Shown one piece after another: positions 6,101 through 9,611 of a stretch of DNA of 9,611 bases. This DNA is from Chloroflexota bacterium (GTDB taxonomy: Bacteria; Chloroflexota; Dehalococcoidia; SM23-28-2; RBG-16-64-32): NCBI GenBank assembly GCA_005882715.1, contig VBEI01000064.1:1-9611 (forward strand), given 5' to 3'. Below the pieces are notes generated by a model. It had not been told where the DNA came from. It made no database searches and was given only the letters and a program-made list of their open reading frames with translations. The position numbers and the translations under genes are program-made. Position 1 is the first letter of the stretch. Each line of letters starts with the position of its first letter.

Positions 6101-6742
6101 ATGGCTATAAGTGAACGAATCGCAGTCATGCCTGTAAGGGAAGTCGAACGCCCCGCCGTCGTCACAGACACGGCGGGCTTTGTCTGGCGGTTCGAGTACA
6201 CGCTGCTGATCGGCGTACTCACCCTGCTCACGACGTTCGCGATCGGCTTCTTCTACTTCAGCGCGAACATCGAGAGCCTGAAGAGCTACGGGTACGCCGG
6301 GCTGTTCTTGATCAACATCATCGGCGCGGCGTCCATCTTGCTTCCCTCCCCCGCGGGGGCGACGGTCGTAGGCGGTGGCGCGCTCCTCGAGGACTTCCTG
6401 GGAGTCCCCGCCTTCGTGTGGGTGGGGCTGGTGGCGGGTCTGGGCGAGGCGATCGGCGAGTTCAGCGGCTACGCGGCGGGGTACGGCGGCCGCTTCATCA
6501 TCCAGGAGAAGCCGGCGTATGCCCGAATCCACGACTGGATGGTGAAGCGCGGCGTCATCACGATGTTCCTGATGTCCACTTTCCCGAACCCGCTGTTCGA
6601 CGTAGCCGGCCTGGCCGCGGGCGCCGTGCAGATGCCGATGCGCAGCTTTTTCGTATCGGTGCTCGGTGGAAAGGTCATCAAGAACACATGGCTAGCCGCC
6701 GCCGGTGGCTTCGGCGTGGGCCTCTTCGCGAAGATCCTCTAG
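6101..6742 (+). CDS. VTT-domain (DedA/SNARE-associated-like) membrane protein under cyclic di-AMP control
   Basis: The 213-residue integral membrane protein has hydrophobic spans at about 33-53, 63-97 (two re-entrant or short helices), 103-125, 150-175 and 183-211. The VTT/DedA fold is supported by GLGEAIGEFSGYAAGYGGRF (113-132), comparable to the family's G-x-x-x-G-E/GY-x-x-G region, and by MSTFPNPLFDVAGLAAGAVQM (158-178), comparable to the R/F-x-P-x-x-x-D-x-x-AG motif before the last helices. DedA/VTT proteins are linked to lipid scrambling or flipping (undecaprenyl phosphate, phospholipids) and membrane homeostasis. The start is uncertain: ATG 6101 is the first after the terminator, ATG 6128 would give 204 residues, and TTG 6086 lies inside the T-tract; none has a good Shine-Dalgarno. 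The riboswitch and terminator place the gene under cyclic di-AMP control, fitting an envelope or osmotic function (inference). Confidence 0.85.
   Translation: MAISERIAVMPVREVERPAVVTDTAGFVWRFEYTLLIGVLTLLTTFAIGFFYFSANIESLKSYGYAGLFLINIIGAASILLPSPAGATVVGGGALLEDFLGVPAFVWVGLVAGLGEAIGEFSGYAAGYGGRFIIQEKPAYARIHDWMVKRGVITMFLMSTFPNPLFDVAGLAAGAVQMPMRSFFVSVLGGKVIKNTWLAAAGGFGVGLFAKIL
6106..6111 (+). promoter_or_regulatory. Possible secondary -10 element downstream of the riboswitch terminator
   Basis: GCTATAAGTG places TATAAG 16 nt before ATG 6128, the same geometry as TATAAT (1184-1189) before ATG 1206. If active it would bypass the riboswitch and use the shorter start. Evidence is motif similarity only. 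Confidence 0.25.
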
Positions 6743-6760
6743 CGCTCGCCCCCGCAGTTC

Positions 6761-6781
6761 CGGGCCGAGGGAGACGGCCCG
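6761..6781 (+). terminator. 7-bp GC hairpin after the VTT gene, without T-tract
   Basis: CGGGCCG (6761-6767) pairs perfectly with CGGCCCG (6775-6781) around AGGGAGA, 18 nt after the stop codon. No T-run follows, so it may be a weak or transcript-stabilising 3' hairpin rather than a proven terminator. Confidence 0.35.
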
Positions 6782-6897
6782 CTGGGTGGGGTTACGTCGC
6801 ACGCTCCTGCAGACATCGTCCGCAGGCCTTCCGTATCGCTGTCGACAGTGGATGGGGCGTCTCTCTACACGCGCGGCCTTCCCAGCTCGGATTACCG

Positions 6898-6903
6898 TAG
6901 AAT
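6898..6903 (+). promoter_or_regulatory. -10 element of the ispD operon (nearly leaderless)
   Basis: TAGAAT lies 9 nt before ATG 6913, leaving only a few bases of 5' leader. No Shine-Dalgarno precedes the ATG, consistent with a leaderless mRNA. No clear -35 is present. Confidence 0.4.
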
Positions 6904-6912
6904 CTTGTTGCC

Positions 6913-7599
6913 ATGAGCGAGATTGCAGGCGCGATTATCGTCGCTGCGGGGAGCGGCACGCGGATGGCGGGGGCCGACAAGCTGTTCACGGAGGTGGCCG
7001 GACAGCCGCTGCTAGCACACGCCATCGCGCCGTTCCAGGAGTGCGCGTCCATCGAGCGGATCGTGCTGGTGATGGCGTCGCTGAACCTGAAGCGCGGGCG
7101 CGACCTGGTCGAGCGGTACGGGTTCACAAAGGCGACCGCGCTGGTAAAGGGCGGCGAGCGCCGCCAGGACTCGGTCCGCCTCGGTCTCGAAGCGCTCGGC
7201 GGGTGCGATTACGTGGCGGTGCATGACGGCGCGCGGCCGCTCGTGACGCCGGAGCTGATCGCCCGCGGGCTCGAGGCGGCGCGGGAGACCGGCGCCGCCG
7301 CCCCCGCGATCCCGATCGCAGACACAGTGAAGGAGGCCGGGCCGAACGGGATTGTACTGCGCACGCTCGACCGCAGCCGTCTGTGGGCGGTCCAGACGCC
7401 ACAAGTCTTTCGCTACGACCTGCTGCTCCGTGCGCACCGCGAGATTACGGCGGATGTGACGGACGACGCCGCGATGGTCGAAGCGCTGGGCGAGCCAGTG
7501 CGGCTGTTCGAGGGGTCGCGTGCGAACATCAAGGTGACGACGGTCGAGGACTTAACGTTGATAGAGGCGTTGACTGCCGCGCCGATCAAGCAGGCCTGA
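6913..7599 (+). CDS. ispD: 2-C-methyl-D-erythritol 4-phosphate cytidylyltransferase
   Basis: The 228-residue enzyme is of normal family length. It transfers CMP from CTP to 2-C-methyl-D-erythritol 4-phosphate, the third step of the MEP isoprenoid pathway, in the cytoplasm. Visible signatures are the CTP-binding loop AAGSGTRMAGADK (11-23, with R17 and K23), GGERRQDSVRLGL (80-92), VHDGARPLVTPE (103-114, containing the metal-binding aspartate), TPQVFRYDLL (about 166-175), TDDAAMVEALG and the substrate-binding lysine in NIKVTTVEDL near the C-terminus. The start is placed at ATG 6913, where the Rossmann-like beta strand begins after four residues and a TAGAAT box lies 9 nt upstream. It leads an operon with a DUF6157 gene (1 nt after the stop) and ispF. 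IspE, the enzyme between the two in the pathway, is not in this window. Confidence 0.96.
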   Translation: MSEIAGAIIVAAGSGTRMAGADKLFTEVAGQPLLAHAIAPFQECASIERIVLVMASLNLKRGRDLVERYGFTKATALVKGGERRQDSVRLGLEALGGCDYVAVHDGARPLVTPELIARGLEAARETGAAAPAIPIADTVKEAGPNGIVLRTLDRSRLWAVQTPQVFRYDLLLRAHREITADVTDDAAMVEALGEPVRLFEGSRANIKVTTVEDLTLIEALTAAPIKQA

Positions 7600-7600
7600 G

Positions 7601-8020
7601 ATGCACAGCACGAATTACTACAACACTTTCATCCAGGTCGCGGACGATTGCCTGGTCACCGAAGGCGAAGCACCTCCCCAACGGGCGGAGAAGTCGGTCG
7701 CGAACGTCCACTACGATTTGCTCGGGGGCAATCCTTATCGATATACATCGGATGAGGTGATCTTCGAAGCGCACAGGGAGAGCAATCGGATCAGCGACGA
7801 CGCCGTCGCGGCCGAAAGAGAGCGATTCTTCGCGAAGGGGCAGGCATGCCTTCGGTCGTCGCCGCTCGCGAAGCGATACGGATGGGGTATCCATAGCGAT
7901 GCAGAAGGCAAGGTAGCGATCTACGCGCGGGGATCAGAGGAGTACGCGAGATACGCTAGCGACTCAGCGCTCAAGCACCTCAAAGCGATGCGTTCCAAAC
8001 GACAGCAAGCGGCCCGCTGA
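7601..8020 (+). CDS. DUF6157 family protein inserted between ispD and ispF
   Basis: The 139-residue soluble protein matches the DUF6157 pattern as I remember it. The N-terminus is MHSTNYYNTFIQVADDCLVTEG (two short pieces: MHSTNYYNTF and IQVADDC), then a PYRYTSDEVIFEAH segment (about 45-58), FFAKGQACLRSSPLAKRYGWGIH (about 76-98, rich in conserved Cys, Arg, Lys and Trp) and a C-terminal helix ending AMRSKRQ. The function of this family is unknown to me; no catalytic motif is obvious. The ATG follows the ispD stop by 1 nt and ispF starts 3 nt after its stop, so it is translated as part of the isoprenoid operon. Its base composition looks less GC-rich than its neighbours (for example the stretch around 7601-7640 and 7730-7790), which suggests later insertion. 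A role in isoprenoid synthesis is not implied by position alone. Confidence 0.8.
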   Translation: MHSTNYYNTFIQVADDCLVTEGEAPPQRAEKSVANVHYDLLGGNPYRYTSDEVIFEAHRESNRISDDAVAAERERFFAKGQACLRSSPLAKRYGWGIHSDAEGKVAIYARGSEEYARYASDSALKHLKAMRSKRQQAAR

Positions 8021-8023
8021 TCC

Positions 8024-8515
8024 ATGCGTGTAGGCATCGGCTACGACGTGCACCGCTGCGACGAGGCCCGCGATCTCGTTCTCGGCGGCGTCGAGCTGCC
8101 GCACGAAGTCGGGCTTGCCGGGCACAGCGACGCAGACGTGCTGCTGCACGCGATCATCGATGCGCTGTTTGGCGCGGCCGGGCTCGGCGACATCGGGCAG
8201 CACTTTCCCCAGGACGACCCGCAGTGGAGGGACGCGAGCAGCGTCGACCTTCTGGGCCGGGCGCTCGTGATCGTGCGGGACGCGGGGTTCGAGGTCGGGA
8301 ACGTCGATGCGACGGTAATCGCGGAGGTGCCGCGGCTGGCGCCGCACATCCCCGCGATGCGGGAGCGCATCGCCGCTGCGCTAGGAGTCGATGCCGGGCG
8401 GGTAAGCGTGAAGGCGACGACACATGAGGGGCTCGGAGCGCTCGGACGCGGTGAGGGGATCGCGGCGATGGCGGCGGCGACGGTGGAGGATCGTCAGCGA
8501 ATGGAGAGCGATTAA
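8024..8515 (+). CDS. ispF: 2-C-methyl-D-erythritol 2,4-cyclodiphosphate synthase
   Basis: The 163-residue enzyme closes 4-diphosphocytidyl-2-C-methylerythritol 2-phosphate to the 2,4-cyclodiphosphate with release of CMP, the fifth MEP-pathway step. It normally acts as a trimer. The zinc ligands are D8 and H10 (GIGYDVH) and H42 (ADVLLHAIIDALFGAAGLGDIGQHF, split as ADVLLHAIID 37-46 and onwards), with the signature GHSDADVLLHA at 33-43. The cytidine and diphosphate region is seen at 130-146 (KATTHEGLGALGRGEGI, with T132, T133 and E135). The start at ATG 8024 gives the standard N-terminus (MRVGIGYDVH). No Shine-Dalgarno is visible, so translation is probably coupled to the DUF6157 stop 3 nt upstream. 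Confidence 0.96.
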   Translation: MRVGIGYDVHRCDEARDLVLGGVELPHEVGLAGHSDADVLLHAIIDALFGAAGLGDIGQHFPQDDPQWRDASSVDLLGRALVIVRDAGFEVGNVDATVIAEVPRLAPHIPAMRERIAAALGVDAGRVSVKATTHEGLGALGRGEGIAAMAAATVEDRQRMESD

Positions 8516-8579
8516 GCGAGTGGGGCATGCGACGATTTGTTCTCGAGAATGGCGAAGGCGAAATCAGAAATGAGGACAT

Positions 8580-8670
8580 GGGCGAGCCACTTTCTGGGGG
8601 CTGAGTGGTTGTGGCTCCGACGGGTCACTCAGGGAGGAAACGCCGCTAGGCAATGATGGGTGGCTCGCCC
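8580..8670 (+). repeat. 11-bp inverted repeat enclosing a second hairpin (structured RNA candidate)
   Basis: GGGCGAGCCAC at 8580-8590 is the exact reverse complement of GTGGCTCGCCC at 8660-8670. Inside it, CTGAGTG (8601-8607) pairs with CACTCAG (8626-8632), extendable by G-U pairs, and GCC/GGC (8642-8644, 8649-8651) closes a GCTA loop. The arrangement is too long and too regular for random sequence of this size, but neither end has a T-tract, so it is not a simple terminator. The strand is assigned by the flanking genes only. Confidence 0.6.
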
Positions 8671-8713
8671 CGACGGAACTGGGGTGGGTCGCGTCTACAG
8701 GAAGTGGTTCGGC

Positions 8714-8719
8714 TATAAT
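8714..8719 (+). promoter_or_regulatory. -10 promoter element upstream of the cysE leader
   Basis: A perfect TATAAT in the context GCTATAATG, identical to the one at 1183-1190. It lies 10 nt before ATG 8730 and 155 nt before cysE, so transcripts from it would carry the short ORF and hairpin ahead of cysE. Confidence 0.55.
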
Positions 8720-8729
8720 GTTCTTCACC

Positions 8730-8897
8730 ATGAAGTCGTTCTCTGAACCGGTGAGGGGTTTGGGCTCCGGCTACTCTTTCGTCTGCGCCTGTATCGCGGC
8801 CCCGGTCCTTCGCGGAAGGGCATCGGGGCCGGCGCTAGCGGCTCACGAAAGCAGGATGATTGGAGAGACGGCCCATGGGACTCTTAGACAGCATTAA
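8730..8897 (+). CDS. Putative Cys-containing leader ORF upstream of cysE (55 codons)
   Basis: ATG 8730 lies 10 nt after a TATAAT box, so the ORF would be translated from a nearly leaderless message. It reads 55 residues to TAA at 8895-8897, overlapping the first 23 bases of cysE in another frame. Two cysteine codons (TGC 8784-8786, TGT 8790-8792) form the motif VCACIA just before a strong hairpin beginning at 8797. Cysteine is rare in most proteins, and cysE makes the cysteine precursor, so this could be a cysteine-sensing attenuation leader. The sequence shows no other domain and is rich in Gly, Ala and Arg; a non-coding 5' leader is the alternative. Confidence 0.35.
   Translation: MKSFSEPVRGLGSGYSFVCACIAAPVLRGRASGPALAAHESRMIGETAHGTLRQH
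8797..8831 (+). promoter_or_regulatory. Strong GC hairpin in the cysE leader
   Basis: CGGCCCCG (8797-8804) pairs perfectly with CGGGGCCG (8824-8831), eight G-C pairs, and the inner CCTTC/GAAGG (8807-8811, 8815-8819) stacks inside around a GCG loop. GCGC at 8785-8788, within the Cys codons, can pair with GCGC at 8832-8835 and extend the stem. No T-tract follows, so control would be through ribosome access, pausing or RNA stability rather than intrinsic termination. Confidence 0.6.
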
Positions 8898-9561
8898 AGG
8901 CGACATCAAGGCGGCGCGTCAGCGCGATCCCGCCGCCACAAGCGACCTCGAAGTAGTACTCACGTATCCCGGCTTTCACGCCCGCCAGATCCACCGTCTC
9001 GCGCACTCGTTGCACAGGCGCGGGATGCGGGTGCCGGCGCGGGTCGTGTCGCACCTGGGCCGAGCCTTCACAGGGATCGAGATTCACCCGGGGGCGCGCA
9101 TCGGCGAGGGGTTCTTCATCGACCACGGGATGGGCGTGGTGATCGGCGAGACGGCTATCATCAAAGACAACGTTCACCTCTTCCAGGGGGTGACTCTGGG
9201 CGGGACGAGTACCCGGCGGGCCAAGCGGCACCCGACGCTAGACCGCAACGTCGTCGTGGGCGCCGGGGCGAAGGTGATCGGCGACGTAACGATCGGCGAG
9301 AACGCGAAGATCGGCGCAGGCTCGGTCGTCGTCACGAACGTTCCGCCGCATGCGACGGTTGTCGGCGTTCCGGGCCACATCGTGGCGTTCGCGGACCCGG
9401 GAGACGATACTGTGCTCCGCCTGCCGGACCCTGAATGGGACATCATCAAGAGCCTGGAGAGCCGTATCGCAGAGCTGGAGTCGCGCATTGCGGAGCTGGG
9501 GTCTGGGAAGACCCAGAAGAAGACTGCAGTGAGCGTGGACGGCGAGGACGAGATAACGTAG
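8875..9561 (+). CDS. cysE: Serine O-acetyltransferase
   Basis: The 228-residue enzyme acetylates L-serine with acetyl-CoA to O-acetylserine, the entry to cysteine synthesis. The short N-terminal helical part (1-60) includes DLEVVLTYPGFHARQIHRLAH, here given in two parts (DLEVVLTYPG and FHARQIHRLAH), typical of the compact bacterial CysE/EpsC form. A left-handed beta-helix of hexapeptide repeats runs from about 65 to 165 (GIEIHPGARIGEGFFIDHG, then GDVTIGENAKIGAGSVV). The catalytic D-H pair is in FIDHGMGVVIGET (about 82-94) and the acetyl-CoA region is GGTSTRRAKRHPTLD. The C-terminus adds a heptad-like coiled coil (LESRIAELESRIAEL, about 195-210) and a Lys-rich tail. ATG 8875 was chosen because GGAGAG (8862-8867) lies 7 nt upstream; TTG 8860 would add five residues. 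The final 50 bases of the window carry no visible gene. Confidence 0.95.
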   Translation: MGLLDSIKGDIKAARQRDPAATSDLEVVLTYPGFHARQIHRLAHSLHRRGMRVPARVVSHLGRAFTGIEIHPGARIGEGFFIDHGMGVVIGETAIIKDNVHLFQGVTLGGTSTRRAKRHPTLDRNVVVGAGAKVIGDVTIGENAKIGAGSVVVTNVPPHATVVGVPGHIVAFADPGDDTVLRLPDPEWDIIKSLESRIAELESRIAELGSGKTQKKTAVSVDGEDEIT

Positions 9562-9611
9562 CCGGCGGCTGGCGCCTGCTTACGATTCAGCTCGCGCCGC
9601 GTGGGCTGCGT

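Larger units (their letters stand above)
8516..8874 (+). other. 359-nt ispF-cysE intergenic region (regulatory, otherwise gene-free)
   Basis: Apart from the inverted repeat (8580-8670), the -10 box (8714-8719), the short leader ORF and the GC hairpin described separately, no protein gene was seen here. GGCTCCGG-type GC-rich runs and AT-poor sequence fill the rest. The length is unusual for this otherwise compact region, which supports a regulatory role. Confidence 0.6.

Noticed and set aside
8580..8671. Possible tRNA (Ser or Sec) of about 92 nt
   Set aside because: The end helix is 11 bp, there is no GTTCRA T-loop, and no anticodon arm of the right form.
8681..8693. GGGGTGGGTCGCG, resembling the T-box motif, upstream of cysE
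   Set aside because: The conserved ACC needed to pair with the tRNA end is absent, no specifier stem was found, and a -10 box lies downstream of it.
8797..8831. Intrinsic terminator before cysE
   Set aside because: The stem is strong but no T-tract follows, so it was called a regulatory hairpin instead.
1..9611. Mobile element, CRISPR array or attachment site
   Set aside because: No transposase, integrase, terminal repeats or regularly spaced direct repeats were seen.

Overview
The window is about 9.6 kb of GC-rich bacterial chromosome, densely packed with genes on both strands. No phage, transposon, CRISPR, rRNA or tRNA was seen. The mix of genes points to Chloroflexota (Dehalococcoidia-like), with a high-GC actinobacterium as the main alternative: a cytoplasmic GAF-GAF-HisKA_3 kinase with a NarL-type regulator, a small membrane protein of the type mislabelled 'LigA', a DUF6157 protein, a cyclic di-AMP riboswitch, and -10 boxes lying only a few bases before start codons. 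This placement is inference from gene content, not from a phylogenetic marker.

Layout. (1) 1-1030, minus strand: a receiver-only response regulator, followed 2 nt later by an MMPL-family exporter that runs off the left edge. (2) 1206-3660, plus strand: a NarL/FixJ response regulator and a soluble GAF-GAF histidine kinase, forming a two-component pair transcribed divergently from region 1. (3) 3661-3869: a short GC3-rich stretch that looks like a coding remnant, then a minus-strand terminator. (4) 3870-4454, minus strand: a two-TM membrane protein of the mis-named 'LigA' type. (5) 4671-5612, plus strand: three small genes of unknown function, each with a strong Shine-Dalgarno (a four-cysteine soluble protein, a signal-peptide-like Ala/Pro-rich protein and a 39-residue membrane peptide). 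(6) 5873-6742: an extended -10 promoter, a cyclic di-AMP (ydaO/yuaA) riboswitch and an intrinsic terminator, followed directly by a VTT/DedA-like membrane protein. (7) 6898-8515: ispD, a DUF6157 gene and ispF, with gaps of 1 and 3 nt. (8) 8516-8874: a structured intergenic region with an 11-bp inverted repeat, a -10 box, a short leader ORF containing Cys-Ala-Cys and a strong GC hairpin. (9) 8875-9561: cysE.

How the genes work together. Regions 1 and 2 form a sensing block in which the kinase most likely phosphorylates the NarL-type regulator encoded with it. What the receiver-only protein reads out is unknown. IspD and IspF are two steps of the MEP isoprenoid pathway, and DUF6157 is inserted into that operon. 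CysE starts cysteine synthesis and may be controlled by a cysteine-sensing leader. The best-supported regulatory finding is the cyclic di-AMP riboswitch with its terminator in front of a membrane protein, which suggests nucleotide second-messenger control of a membrane or lipid-handling function. The best candidate for an undescribed system is the three-gene small-protein operon at 4671-5612 with its divergent membrane-protein neighbour.
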